A DNA stretch of 64,000 nucleotides from Nonomuraea endophytica (GCF_014203235.1 NZ_JACHIN010000010.1:62001-126000); one strand, 5' to 3'; shown: positions 55,738 through 64,000, counted from the stretch's first letter. The notes: a model not told the origin generated them from the letters alone. Numbers and translations are program-made.

Positions 55738-56610
55738 TCAGCGGGTGTGGGCGGTGTCCCAGACTTCGTTCCTGCTGCGCCACCACAGCAGCACCAGGAT
55801 CACCAGGAAGGGCACCACGCCGCGGTCGGCCTGCAGGCCGCTCAGCGACACGGCGACGCCTTCCAGCAGCCCGAGTATCAGCCCGCCGGCCAGCGTCATG
55901 GGCAGGCTGCGGAAGGCGCCCACCATGGCCACGGCCAGCGCGGTGGTGATGAGGTTGCCGAGCGTGGCGAAGTCGCCGCCCAGCCGGGGCGCGACCAGGA
56001 CGATGACGAGCGTGCTGAGCCCGCCGATGACCGCCCACACCGCCATGGCCAGGCGTGGCACGGCGATGCCGACCACCTGCGCGGTCGTGGGACGCTCCGA
56101 CAGCGCCTGCAGCCGCAGCCCCAGCAGGGTCCGGCTGAAAAGCAGCCCCACCCCGGCGGTGATGAGCGCGGCGAAGGCCAGCGAGACCAGCGTGGACACC
56201 GGCACCACGACGTCGCCCAGGACGAACGCGGGCCCGTCCAGCGGCGCCGGGAAGCGCCGGGTGCCCGTGGTGGCGCTGCCGAACACGCGCAGCCCGATCG
56301 CCATGACGGCCACGTAGAGCGCGACGGTCACCGCCGCCTTGGTCCGCTCGCTGTGCTCGCCGAACCACCGCACGAGGATCGCGCCGACGAGCGCCGACAG
56401 CGCGGCCCCCGCCACCACCCCCGCCGCCAGTGCGAGCGCCCCGTGCACGCCCACGCCGATCAGCGAGACCATCACGTACGCGCCCACCGCCCCCGTGGCC
56501 GCCATGGCGAAGTTCACCACGGCGACCAGCCGGTAGGTCAGCACCACGCACAGCCCGAGCAGCGCGTACACGCCGCCGCTGGTCAGCCCGGCGATCAGGG
56601 AGTTGAGCAT
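55738..56610 (-). CDS. Branched-chain amino acid-type ABC permease (LivH)
   Basis: A 290-residue permease with about eight membrane segments: LIAGLTSGGVYALLGLCVVLTYR at the start (core SGGVYALLGL), LGLRLQALSERPTTAQVVGI and the C-terminal GLLEGVAVSL. HAAT-family importers take up amino acids and also other hydrophobic or acidic compounds; here the enzymes around suggest a non-amino-acid substrate. It begins three bases after the binding-protein stop. Confidence 0.9.
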   Translation of the reverse strand: MLNSLIAGLTSGGVYALLGLCVVLTYRLVAVVNFAMAATGAVGAYVMVSLIGVGVHGALALAAGVVAGAALSALVGAILVRWFGEHSERTKAAVTVALYVAVMAIGLRVFGSATTGTRRFPAPLDGPAFVLGDVVVPVSTLVSLAFAALITAGVGLLFSRTLLGLRLQALSERPTTAQVVGIAVPRLAMAVWAVIGGLSTLVIVLVAPRLGGDFATLGNLITTALAVAMVGAFRSLPMTLAGGLILGLLEGVAVSLSGLQADRGVVPFLVILVLLWWRSRNEVWDTAHTR

Positions 56611-56613
56611 TGC

Positions 56614-57765
56614 TCAGCCCTTGCCGGGGATGACGAACCCCTCGGGCAGCACCCGCCACGCGCGGTTCTCCGCCTTCACGAACCTGGCGCCCTCGACCGG
56701 GTTGTGCGCGTCGCCGGGCCCGAAGACGTACGGCGTGCCGACCATCGGATAGTCCACCGGCTTCATCTCCTTGAAGGCCTTGGTCACCGACTCGCGGGTG
56801 ATCGGCCCTTGGATGCCCTTGAGCACCTGGACGAAGACGTCGGCCGCCATGACCGCCCCCTGGCTGAAGGCCGTCTTCGGGATCCCCTTCGCGCCGACGA
56901 TCTTGGCCCACCGGTCGTTGCCCGGCAGGCTCTCGTCGGTGTAGGGCTGCCACTCGGTCGCCGAGTAGACGTTGAGCCCCTCGGGGATCGCCTGGGCGTT
57001 GGCGTCGGTGTAGCTGTTGGCCAGCATGGCGAAGTCGACGGCGGTCATGCCCTGGGTCTTGGCCTGGGCGAACCAGGGACCGACCTGGGAGTTGTAGACG
57101 ATGCCCGCGCAGCCCGCCTCCTTGGCCTTGACCAGGTAGGGGGTCGGGTCGCCGGTGCCGACGGAGGTCTCCTTCACGGTCAGCTGCTTGCCGGTGACCG
57201 TGGACCACTCCTTGATGGCGTTCTCGATGCCGTCGCCGCTGCCCGGCAGGACCGTCAGGTAGGCGCAGACCTTCTCGTGCTTCTTGGTCTGCGACAGGAA
57301 GTACAGGGCGGCGGTGAGCAGCTTGTAGGGGCCCGGGTTGACGGGGGCGATGTTCGGGCTGGTGAAGCAGGCCGGGTCGACGCCGACGGCCGGGATGGAG
57401 ACGATGCCGGCGCTGCCGTACTTGGCCCGGTTCAGGCCGCAGTCGACGGCGCTGGACGAGCCGACGAGCGCCACCACGCCCTCGGACTCGATCAGCTCCA
57501 CGGCCGCCTCGGTGGAGCGCTGCGGGTTCATGGCGTCGTCCTTGCTGATGAACTCGATCTTGCGGCCGCCGATCCCGCCCGCCGCGTTGACCTCGTCGAA
57601 GACGGCCTGCACGGCCTTGGGCACCTCGGGCGCCTGGAACTGGCCCGTGACGCCGTTGATCGAGCCGACCTTGATGGGCCCGTCCGTGCCGCCGTCGGCG
57701 GCGCATCCGGCCAGCGCGAGCGCCGCGGCCCCCAACGCGGCGGCGAGCCTGTGTGAAAGCTCCAT
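56614..57765 (-). CDS. Branched-chain amino acid-type substrate-binding lipoprotein (LivK)
   Basis: A 383-residue type I periplasmic-binding protein with a lipoprotein signal (LALAGCAAD, Cys20 or so). Body marks: KVGSINGVTGQFQAP, VNAAGGIGGRKIEFISKDDAMNP, LVGSSSAVDCGLN. The ligand pocket serine/threonine pattern of amino-acid receptors is only partly kept, in line with another ligand. It is placed inside the operon between the LivM-LivG fusion and LivH. Confidence 0.9.
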   Translation of the reverse strand: MELSHRLAAALGAAALALAGCAADGGTDGPIKVGSINGVTGQFQAPEVPKAVQAVFDEVNAAGGIGGRKIEFISKDDAMNPQRSTEAAVELIESEGVVALVGSSSAVDCGLNRAKYGSAGIVSIPAVGVDPACFTSPNIAPVNPGPYKLLTAALYFLSQTKKHEKVCAYLTVLPGSGDGIENAIKEWSTVTGKQLTVKETSVGTGDPTPYLVKAKEAGCAGIVYNSQVGPWFAQAKTQGMTAVDFAMLANSYTDANAQAIPEGLNVYSATEWQPYTDESLPGNDRWAKIVGAKGIPKTAFSQGAVMAADVFVQVLKGIQGPITRESVTKAFKEMKPVDYPMVGTPYVFGPGDAHNPVEGARFVKAENRAWRVLPEGFVIPGKG

Positions 57766-57789
57766 GTGCGTGCTTCCTCCTCAGGGAGA

Positions 57790-59526
57790 TCAGGCCAGCG
57801 GGGCAGCCGCTATGCCGAGGTAGGCGTTGACGACGGCGGGGTCCTCCATGACGTCCCTGGTGGGGCCGGAGGCGATGACCCGCCCGAAGTCGAGGACGGT
57901 GAGTTGCGAACAGGCCGCGGTGACGAGCTCCATGTCGTGCTCGACCAGCAGGACGGCGACGCCGTAGCGGGCCGGCACCTCGGCCAGCCGCGCCGCGAAG
58001 CGCAGCGACTCCGCGCCCGACTGACCGGCCGCCGGTTCGTCCAGCAGCGCCACCTTGGGCCGGGCGGCGACGGCGGCGGCCACGTCGAGCAGCCGCCGGG
58101 TCCCGGCGTCCAGCAGCGACACCGGGACCTGGGCCGGCGGGCAGCCGAAGAAGTCCAGCAGCTCCCCGGCCTCGCCGAGGTCCAGGCGGCGCCCGGCCCC
58201 GATCGTCAGATACTCGTACTGGGTCAGCTCTGCCGGGATCGTGGTGGTCTGGAAGGTACGGCGCAGCCCGCGCCCGGCCCTGACGTCGGGCCGCAGGCCG
58301 TCCAGCGGCTGTCCGGCGAGCACGATCGAGCCCCGGTAGCCGCCGAGGAAACCGGTCACGGCGGCGATGAACGTGCTCTTGCCCGCGCCGTTGGGCCCGA
58401 TGAGACCCGCCACCGCGCCCTCGGGCACGGTCAGGGTGACCTCGTCCAGCGCGGTGACCTCGCCGAAGCGCACGGTGAGCCCGCTGACCTGCAGCAAGGG
58501 GCGCCCCGGCGGCTCGGATGGCGTTTTGGACGGTTTTTGGGACGACGGTGACAGCGGCGCGGTCTCGGGGGCCTCCGCGCGCCCTTCGAGCAGTGGCCGT
58601 GCCGCCCGCTCCCGCCTGCGGGCCTGCACGAAGTCGGTCTGGCTGACCCCGGAGCGCAGCGCGAGCACGGCGAAGACGCCGAACAGCATGCCGCCCAGGT
58701 CCTGCGGCAGGCTGAGCCGTTCCAGGATCGTGGCCATGACCGCGCCGAAGACGCCGCCCATGATCGCGCCGTCCACGTGATGCGGCCCGATGAGGATCGC
58801 GACGGCGAAGAACGCCAGCGACTGTCCCATCGAGAAGTTCTGCGCGACCACCAGGCCGAGCTGCCCGGCCATCAGCCCGCCCCCGATGGCCGCCACGAAC
58901 GCGCTGATGGCGAACGCGGCGAGCTTGCTGCGTGCCACCGAGACCCCGTGCGCGGCCGCGGCCCGCTCGGAGTGCTTCAGCTCCAGCCACGACATGCCGA
59001 GCCGGGTGCGGTTGAACAGGCTCAGCCCGATCGCCACCAGGCAGAAGACGATCACCGTGAGCACGAAGTAGGCCCGGTCGCCGGAGAACAGCTCCGGCCG
59101 CACGACCGTCTTCAGCTCACCGGTGCCGGGGAACTGGTTGGCGTTCAGCACGATGTCGGTCGAGACCGCGAACCCGAACGTGACCACGGCCAGGTTGACG
59201 CCGCGGATACGCAGCGCGGGCAGGCCGATCAGGACGCCCACCGGCACCGCGGCCAGCCCGCCCAGCACGAGCCAGAGCAGGAACCCGCCAGGGGCGTCGT
59301 GCAGGTTGAGCTTCAGCACCACCCACGCGCCGATGGCCGCGAACGACATCTGGCACAGCGACATCATCCCGGCCCTGCCCACGATCACGCCGTAGCTCTG
59401 CATGATGATCGAGACGACGACGGCGGTGATCGCGAGGAAGACCCAGTGGGCGGAGAACACGGCGGGCACCGCGACACAGACCGCCACGGCCACGCCCAGC
59501 CCGATCGCGAAGGCGCGCGGGTTCAT
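57790..59526 (-). CDS. Fused LivM permease-LivG ATPase
   Basis: A 578-residue fusion. Residues 1 to about 305 are a LivM permease (FLAITAVVVSIIMQSYGVIVGRAGMMSL, core GRAGMMSL; LKHSERAAAAHGV). A Pro/Ser linker leads to an ABC ATPase (about 330-578) with Walker A GPNGAGKS, Q-loop RTFQTT, Walker B VALLDEPAAG and H-loop EHD. The signature motif, normally LSGGQ or LPYGQ, reads LLDAGTRRLLDVA, so it is degenerate. Its ATG overlaps the stop of livF (ATGA). Fused LivMG proteins occur in actinobacteria. Confidence 0.9.
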   Translation of the reverse strand: MNPRAFAIGLGVAVAVCVAVPAVFSAHWVFLAITAVVVSIIMQSYGVIVGRAGMMSLCQMSFAAIGAWVVLKLNLHDAPGGFLLWLVLGGLAAVPVGVLIGLPALRIRGVNLAVVTFGFAVSTDIVLNANQFPGTGELKTVVRPELFSGDRAYFVLTVIVFCLVAIGLSLFNRTRLGMSWLELKHSERAAAAHGVSVARSKLAAFAISAFVAAIGGGLMAGQLGLVVAQNFSMGQSLAFFAVAILIGPHHVDGAIMGGVFGAVMATILERLSLPQDLGGMLFGVFAVLALRSGVSQTDFVQARRRERAARPLLEGRAEAPETAPLSPSSQKPSKTPSEPPGRPLLQVSGLTVRFGEVTALDEVTLTVPEGAVAGLIGPNGAGKSTFIAAVTGFLGGYRGSIVLAGQPLDGLRPDVRAGRGLRRTFQTTTIPAELTQYEYLTIGAGRRLDLGEAGELLDFFGCPPAQVPVSLLDAGTRRLLDVAAAVAARPKVALLDEPAAGQSGAESLRFAARLAEVPARYGVAVLLVEHDMELVTAACSQLTVLDFGRVIASGPTRDVMEDPAVVNAYLGIAAAPLA

Positions 59527-60350
59527 ACCGGCGCCGCCCCGAAGTAGGACTCGTGCAGCAGCTCCGGGTCCCGCCTCAGCTCCGCGCACGAGCCGTCGTA
59601 AACCACCCGGCCCTTGCGCAGCACGTACGCGCGGGTGCCGATCTCCAGCGCCAGCGCCGCGAACTGCTCGATGAGCAGGACCGAGATGCCGAGGCCGACC
59701 AGGTCGCCCACCGCGCCCATCAACCGGCGCACCACCACGGGCGCCAGCCCCATGGACATCTCGTCGATGAGCATGACCCTCGGGTCGGCGACCAGCGCGC
59801 GGCCGAGCACGAGCATCTGCTGCTCGCCGCCGGACAGGTGCCCGGCCTGCAGGTTCCTGCGGCGCTCCAGCTCGGGGAAGAGCGTGAACACGCGGTCGAG
59901 CTCGCCCTGCCCGCTGCGCGAGACCAGCAGGTTCTGCTCGACGGTGAGGGTGCGGAAGACGGTGCGCGACTGCTCGACGTAGCCGAGGCCGGCGCGGGCC
60001 CGCCGGTAGGTCGGCAGCTTCTCGATCGGCCTGCCACTGAGCCGGATGGCGCCCGACGACACCTGCGCGACCCCGGCGATGCCGTCCATGAGCGTGGTCT
60101 TCCCCGCCCCGTTCGAGCCCAGGACGACGGTCACCGTCCCGGGCCCGACCTCCAGCGACACCTCGTGCACGATCTCGGCCTCGCCCCGGTTGACGCCGAC
60201 CCCATCCAGACTGAGAACCGCGTCCGACCCGATGTGCGGGTCCAGACCGTGGTGCGGGTCCGGACTGACGTGCGCGTCCAAGCTTGTGGCCGGGGCCGGG
60301 GCCGGGCTTTGGGCCGGGTCCGGGCCGGGGGTGCTCCCGCTCCCGCTCAC
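59523..60350 (-). CDS. Branched-chain amino acid-type ABC ATPase (LivF)
   Basis: A 275-residue ATPase with Walker A GSNGAGKT, Q-loop YVEQSR, intact signature LSGGEQQ, Walker B VMLIDEMSMGL and LLIEQF. The first 40 residues are an unusual Pro/Asp/His-rich extension (repeats like PDPHHGLDPHIGSD) not found in typical LivF. It starts at GTG 60350 overlapping the esterase stop (GTGA). As its signature is intact while that of LivG is degenerate, the dimer may have one weak site. Confidence 0.9.
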   Translation of the reverse strand: MSGSGSTPGPDPAQSPAPAPATSLDAHVSPDPHHGLDPHIGSDAVLSLDGVGVNRGEAEIVHEVSLEVGPGTVTVVLGSNGAGKTTLMDGIAGVAQVSSGAIRLSGRPIEKLPTYRRARAGLGYVEQSRTVFRTLTVEQNLLVSRSGQGELDRVFTLFPELERRRNLQAGHLSGGEQQMLVLGRALVADPRVMLIDEMSMGLAPVVVRRLMGAVGDLVGLGISVLLIEQFAALALEIGTRAYVLRKGRVVYDGSCAELRRDPELLHESYFGAAPV

Positions 60351-61294
60351 CGGTCGCCTCCGCCGAACGCCGTCCGCAGCGCGGTGGCGACCCGGTCGTG
60401 CGCCGCGCGCGCGGCGGGCAGTTCGGTGGCCAGCAGCCCGAAGAAGCCGTGGATCAGCCCGTCGTAGCGCACCACCTCCGCCGGCACCCCGGCCTCGCGC
60501 AGCCGGGCCGCGTACTCCTCGCCCTCGTCGCGCAGCACGTCGTACTCCGCCCCCAGCACCAGCGCCGGGGCCAGGCCCGACAGGTCATCGGCCCGCAGCG
60601 GCAGCAGGTAGGGGTCACGCAGGTTCGTCGGATCACGCGGATAAAGGGTGAAAAACCACTCCATGCTCGCCCGAGACAGGAAATATCCCTCGGCATAGTC
60701 CCGATAGGAGGCGCGCCCGTCGTCCGGATGTCCGAGCACCGGCGAGACCAGCACCTGCAGCGAAAGCCGCGGCCCGCCCAGGTCACGGGCCTTCAGCGCG
60801 GCCACGGCGGCGAGGTTGCCGCCCGCGCTCTCCCCGCCGACGGCGATCCGCCCCGGATCGGCCGAGATCTCCGCCCCGTGCCCGTGCACCCAGCGCACAG
60901 CCGCGAAGCAGTCGTCGGCCGCCGCGGGATAGGGGTTCTCGGGCGCGAGCCGGTAGTCCACCGAGACCACGACCACACCGGCCCGCGCGCAGACGGTACG
61001 GCAGGCGTACTCGTTCTCGTCAAGGCTGCCGATCGTCCACCCGCCGCCGTGGAACCACACGAAGGCCGGAAAGGGCCCGGCGCCCTCCGGGGTGTAGACG
61101 CGCACGGGGATCTCACCGGCCGGGCCGGGGATCGCGGTGTCGCGCACCCGGTGCACGGCGGGCAGGATGTCGGGCAGCCGCCAGGTGGTACGGAACTGCT
61201 CGCGCATGGTCTGGGGGTCCAGCACCACGGGCTGTCCTGCTTCTATGGCGGGAGTGCGGTCGATGATCGCCTGCGCGTCGGGATGCAAAGGCAT
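60347..61294 (-). CDS. Alpha/beta hydrolase, hormone-sensitive-lipase-type esterase
   Basis: A 315-residue hydrolase. Oxyanion motif HGGGW, nucleophile Ser in GGESAGGN, acid in GAEYDVLRDEG and His in GLIHGFF form the family triad. Such enzymes cleave short acyl esters or lactones. The ATG at 61294 has GGAGG upstream. First gene of a seven-gene operon whose promoter overlaps the 16-bp operator-like site at 61343-61358. It probably opens an ester imported by the Liv system. Confidence 0.92.
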   Translation of the reverse strand: MPLHPDAQAIIDRTPAIEAGQPVVLDPQTMREQFRTTWRLPDILPAVHRVRDTAIPGPAGEIPVRVYTPEGAGPFPAFVWFHGGGWTIGSLDENEYACRTVCARAGVVVVSVDYRLAPENPYPAAADDCFAAVRWVHGHGAEISADPGRIAVGGESAGGNLAAVAALKARDLGGPRLSLQVLVSPVLGHPDDGRASYRDYAEGYFLSRASMEWFFTLYPRDPTNLRDPYLLPLRADDLSGLAPALVLGAEYDVLRDEGEEYAARLREAGVPAEVVRYDGLIHGFFGLLATELPAARAAHDRVATALRTAFGGGDR

Positions 61295-61342
61295 GCCTAC
61301 CTCCGCTCGCCTGGGTGAGAGACGCACCCGGGGTCAGAACTC

Positions 61343-61358
61343 GAATCGTATCTGATTC
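61343..61358. promoter_or_regulatory. Operator-like site A, esterase/amidohydrolase divergent promoter
   Basis: GAATCGTATCTGATTC, 5-base perfect arms, identical at 14 of 16 positions to site B (63760). On the minus strand TACGAT inside it can act as the esterase -10 box; on the plus strand it abuts the TACGTT -10 (61363) of the amidohydrolase. Binding here would repress both. Confidence 0.65.
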
Positions 61359-61407
61359 CGTGTACGTTATGGGCATCCACGCGGTGGTGTCCAGAGTGGG
61401 GAGGAAG

Positions 61408-62736
61408 ATGTTGCGCAACGGTTCCCGGCCCGCCGGCACAGTGCTCACGGGCGGAGTGGTGCACACGCTCGACCAGGAAGATCGTGTCGTCGAGGCCCTC
61501 GCGGTACGCGGCCGCCTCATCGCCCGCGCCGGCTCAGCCCGCGAGGTCGCGCCGCTCATCGGACCCGACACCCGGGTGATCGACCTGCGCGGCCGATCGG
61601 TGCTGCCGGGCATCAACGACTCGCACCTGCACGGCGTGTGGCTCGGGGCGATGTGGCCCGATCTGCTCATGGAGCAACTGGCCGAGGGCGAGCACGAAGG
61701 CGCGCCGGTCCGTCTGGAGAACGAACGGCAGCGCCGCGCCGCCATCCTGCGCACCGGGCGGCTGCTGGCCTCGCTGGGCGTCACCAGCTACACCGAGCCG
61801 GGGCTGGGGCCGGGGGAGGACGCCGGCCGTACCGGCTGCTTCGGGTCCGCGGCGCTGCACGACTACGCGCAGCTGGCCGCGGACGGGAGGCTCACGGCGA
61901 GAGTCACCGCGCTGATGCTGTTCGGGCAGCTCGACGGCCCCAGCACCCTGACCGCCCTGCGGGAGGGTCTGCGCGCCTTCCGTCCCCCAGCCGAGGTGCC
62001 GGGGTGGCTGCGCGTGGCCGGGGTCAAGATCTTCGCCGACGGCATCCCGCCGATGGGCACCGCCTGGACCGACCAGCCGTACACGCACGGCGGCCACGGC
62101 GGGCTCCTGGTGGAAGGCCCCTCACCCGAGGCCCGAGCCGCCGCGCTGACCGAGATGATCGCCGCGGCGCACGCGGCCGGATACCAGGTCGGCGTGCACG
62201 CCACCGGCGGCAGAGCCGTGCGCACCGCGGTCGAGGCGATGCGCGCCGCCGCCGCCCGCGACGGCCGCGACCGGCGCCACTACATCATCCACGGCGACCT
62301 GGTCGTTCCCGAGACGCTCACGGCGATGGCCGATGCGGGGATCGGCCTCAACACCCAGCCCGGGATCGCCGTGGCCACCGGCGACATGCTCGCCGCCGCA
62401 CTGGGCCAGGAGGCGCTGGCCGGAGCCTGGCCCCTGCGCGACGCCCTGTCGGCGGGGGTACGGCTCTGCCTCAGCTCGGACGCGCCCGTGCTCACACCCG
62501 ACTGGCGGGTGGGCGTCGCCCAGGCAGGACTGCCCATGGACGAGGCACTCCGCGCGTACACGGTCGTCCCGGCCTGGCAGGACGGCGCACTGGCCTGGAA
62601 AGGGACGTTGGAGGCGGGCAAGGTGGCCGACCTGTGCGTGCTCGGCGGCGACCTGCGCACCATCGACCCGTCCGCCCTGCCCGAGGTGCCCATCGCCCTG
62701 ACAATGGTGGACGGCCGCGTCGTCCACCAGGCCTAG
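61408..62736 (+). CDS. Amidohydrolase, YtcJ-like (amidohydrolase 3 family)
   Basis: A 442-residue metal-dependent hydrolase. N-terminal metal motif DSHLHG, later VHATGGRAV, IIHGDLV and C-terminal SSDAPV supply the His/Asp metal ligands; TLEAGKVADLCVLG and TMVDGRVVH form the small beta-sandwich. Family members hydrolyse amides, carbamates or cyclic ureas. Start at ATG 61408 with GGGAGG right before it; an ATG at 61369 would lie ahead of the predicted transcription start. Divergent from the esterase operon and convergent with the second reductase, their stops overlapping in CTAG. Confidence 0.88.
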   Translation: MLRNGSRPAGTVLTGGVVHTLDQEDRVVEALAVRGRLIARAGSAREVAPLIGPDTRVIDLRGRSVLPGINDSHLHGVWLGAMWPDLLMEQLAEGEHEGAPVRLENERQRRAAILRTGRLLASLGVTSYTEPGLGPGEDAGRTGCFGSAALHDYAQLAADGRLTARVTALMLFGQLDGPSTLTALREGLRAFRPPAEVPGWLRVAGVKIFADGIPPMGTAWTDQPYTHGGHGGLLVEGPSPEARAAALTEMIAAAHAAGYQVGVHATGGRAVRTAVEAMRAAAARDGRDRRHYIIHGDLVVPETLTAMADAGIGLNTQPGIAVATGDMLAAALGQEALAGAWPLRDALSAGVRLCLSSDAPVLTPDWRVGVAQAGLPMDEALRAYTVVPAWQDGALAWKGTLEAGKVADLCVLGGDLRTIDPSALPEVPIALTMVDGRVVHQA

Positions 62737-63710
62737 GCGGTGCCCCAGGAGGCTTCGGGGTTGACCACGTCGCGGTCGAGCCACAGGTCCGCGACGGCTT
62801 CGCGGAGTTCGGGGCCGTGGCGTTCGAGGAGGGTGAGCGCGCCCAGGTTCTCCTCTAGCTGGCGTACGCCGCTCGCGCCGAACAGCACGGTCGCGACCGC
62901 CGGGTGCGTGAAGCAGAAGGCGACGGCCAGCTGCGCCGGGGTGGCGCCGAAGCGCTCGGCGGCCCGCATGACCAGCGGGAACGAGGCGCGGATCCGTTCG
63001 CGGATGCCGCCCGGGTCCGCGCCGATCTTGCGCCTCGGGTGAAGGCGGCCCGCCAGGATGCCGCCTTCGAACACGTCGGAGGCCTGCAGCCCCAGCCCCG
63101 CCTGCGACAGCAGCCGGCCGTACGGCAGGCCCTCGGGAACGGAACGCCGGGCCAGACTGTACTTGAGCTGGGCGAACGACGGCGGCGTGAACCCCTCGGC
63201 GGCGGCCAGCGCGCAGGCCCGGCCGAGATCGCGCGCCGCCCAGTTGTTGACCCCCCAGGCCGCGAACCGCCCCGCCCGCACCAGTTCGGACACGTCGGTC
63301 AGCACCGAGCGCAGGTCGAGCTCACCGAGGAAGTCGCCGACGACCACGAGGTCGGCCCGGTCGGTGCCGATCCGCTCCAGCGACGTCTCGATCTGCGCGG
63401 CGAAGGAGCTGGCGGGGTAGTCCCACAGCCAGAGCTTCCCGCACAGCGTGTACTCCTCGCGCGCGATCCCCGCCTCCCTGACCGCCTTGCCGAAGATCAC
63501 GTCGGTCGTCGCGTCCTCGGCGTGCGGCCCGGCGTTGTAGTGGGCGACGTCGAACAGGCTCACCCCATGGCGTACGGCGGCGCCGATCAGCTCGACCGCC
63601 GCGCCGAACTCCATCCGATCCCAGGTGTTCCACGAGCCGAGCCCGGCCATGGGGACCACGGGTCCCCGCATGCCGAGCCTGCGCCTGGGCACCGCACCGG
63701 AATACCGCAC
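62733..63710 (-). CDS. Second aldo/keto reductase-like protein lacking the catalytic His
   Basis: A 325-residue paralogue of the reductase at 53645. Aligned landmarks: GSWNTWDRMEFGAAV against GSWHVYDRMDFAEAV; FDVAHYN against FDIGVYG; CGKLWLWDYP against SEKLWLERYP; DLVVVGDF against DLVVLGDV; ASDVFEGGILAGR against ASDVMEGGILAGR. The catalytic His is again replaced. GTG at 63710 follows GGGAGG. Its promoter carries operator-like site B, so it should be co-regulated with the esterase operon. Confidence 0.87.
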   Translation of the reverse strand: MRYSGAVPRRRLGMRGPVVPMAGLGSWNTWDRMEFGAAVELIGAAVRHGVSLFDVAHYNAGPHAEDATTDVIFGKAVREAGIAREEYTLCGKLWLWDYPASSFAAQIETSLERIGTDRADLVVVGDFLGELDLRSVLTDVSELVRAGRFAAWGVNNWAARDLGRACALAAAEGFTPPSFAQLKYSLARRSVPEGLPYGRLLSQAGLGLQASDVFEGGILAGRLHPRRKIGADPGGIRERIRASFPLVMRAAERFGATPAQLAVAFCFTHPAVATVLFGASGVRQLEENLGALTLLERHGPELREAVADLWLDRDVVNPEASWGTA

Positions 63711-63759
63711 CGCACACCTCCCTGAGCCGAGCGACGTCGGGCCTGGCGGCCACACGGAA

Positions 63760-63775
63760 GAATCGTATATCATTC
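63760..63775. promoter_or_regulatory. Operator-like site B, reductase/methyltransferase divergent promoter
   Basis: GAATCGTATATCATTC, 14 of 16 identical to site A. It lies 50 bases before the reductase start and 32 before the methyltransferase, next to a TACTGT -10-like box (63780). Confidence 0.65.
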
Positions 63776-63806
63776 CCGATACTGTTCGCTCCTGAAGGGG
63801 TGTCAC

Positions 63807-64000
63807 ATGTCGCTTTACCAGGACAGCAGCGGCGCGGCGCGCATCGTGGAGGTGGCCACCGGATACATGGCCGCCAAGCAGCTCTTCGCGGCCGGAGAGC
63901 TCGGCCTGTTCGCCGCGCTGGCCTCCGGCCCGGCGAGCGCGGCCGACCTGGCCAGGCGCACCGGCCTGCCGGAGCGCACCGTGCGCATCCTCGCCGACGC
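63807..64000 (+). CDS. O-methyltransferase, N-terminal part (cut by window end)
   Basis: The first 64 residues of a longer frame that runs past the window. They match the dimerisation winged-helix domain of small-molecule O-methyltransferases (acetylserotonin/caffeate type): GYMAAKQLFAAGELGLFAALA, SAADLARRTGLPERTVRILAD (core GLPERTVRIL). The catalytic domain is off window. GAAGGGG lies six bases before the ATG. A winged helix also fits an IclR/ArsR regulator, but the LFAAGELGLFAAL helix is characteristic of the methyltransferases. Confidence 0.75.
   Translation, partial: MSLYQDSSGAARIVEVATGYMAAKQLFAAGELGLFAALASGPASAADLARRTGLPERTVRILAD

Noticed and set aside
53645..58990. A 1781-codon open frame on the minus strand
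   Set aside because: Only its left end is a real gene (the aldo/keto reductase). The rest is an Ala/Arg/Gly-rich shadow of the dehydrogenase, Liv permease, binding protein and fusion genes.

Overview
The window is high-GC actinobacterial DNA. It carries the Pup ligase gene pafA, the WYL regulators pafB and pafC, tatA/tatC, a Ski2-like helicase, ABC-F and LacI/GntR genes, and many GTG/TTG starts. At least seven genes, plus a seven-codon leader, have a TANNNT -10 box ending 6-7 bases before the start codon, as expected for leaderless transcripts. Content and gene order suggest a soil actinomycete of the Streptosporangiales (Nonomuraea-like); that placement is inference. No tRNA, rRNA, insertion sequence, prophage or CRISPR array was seen.

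Left part (1-24900). Two small exported proteins and a sortase come first. An ABC-F ATPase follows, preceded by a seven-codon leader peptide and an attenuator hairpin. A three-gene minus-strand operon (two enolase-superfamily dehydratases and a DctA symporter) with a divergent GntR regulator looks like uptake and breakdown of a tartrate-like acid. The Pup/Tat neighbourhood then runs pafA, two FKBP lipoproteins, several inserted genes (a Cys-rich HTH regulator, a DUF3291 protein, a copper monooxygenase-like lipoprotein, a DUF3866 protein), pafB, pafC, a small membrane protein, tatA, tatC, a P450, a lipid kinase, a BtrH-like protein and the helicase.

Middle (24900-48700). A chitin/chitosan set (AA10 LPMO, GH75 chitosanase, GH18 chitinase and, 17 kb away, GH19 chitinase) is tied together by five copies of a TTAGGAAASTTTCCTAA-type palindrome. 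Between them lie an acyl-carrier-like protein with two acyl-CoA-dehydrogenase-like proteins, an aminoglycoside-phosphotransferase-like protein, an RNB ribonuclease, a sugar ABC transporter with LacI regulator and two matching operators, two methyltransferases, and a two-component system whose histidine kinase is interrupted by one in-frame TAG.

Right part (48700-64000). After a TrmB/LuxR-type regulator, a Ca2+-type P-ATPase and a TetR regulator comes a catabolic-looking locus. A seven-gene minus-strand operon (esterase, LivF, LivM-LivG fusion, LivK, LivH, alcohol dehydrogenase, aldo/keto reductase) stands divergent to an amidohydrolase, followed by a second aldo/keto reductase and a divergent methyltransferase cut by the window end. 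Two nearly identical 16-bp operator-like sites sit in the two divergent promoter regions, so the locus probably answers to one regulator that is not clearly in view. The strongest candidates for new biology are the ABC-F attenuator, the ACP/dehydrogenase operon, the palindrome-linked chitinolytic regulon and the esterase/Liv/amidohydrolase locus.
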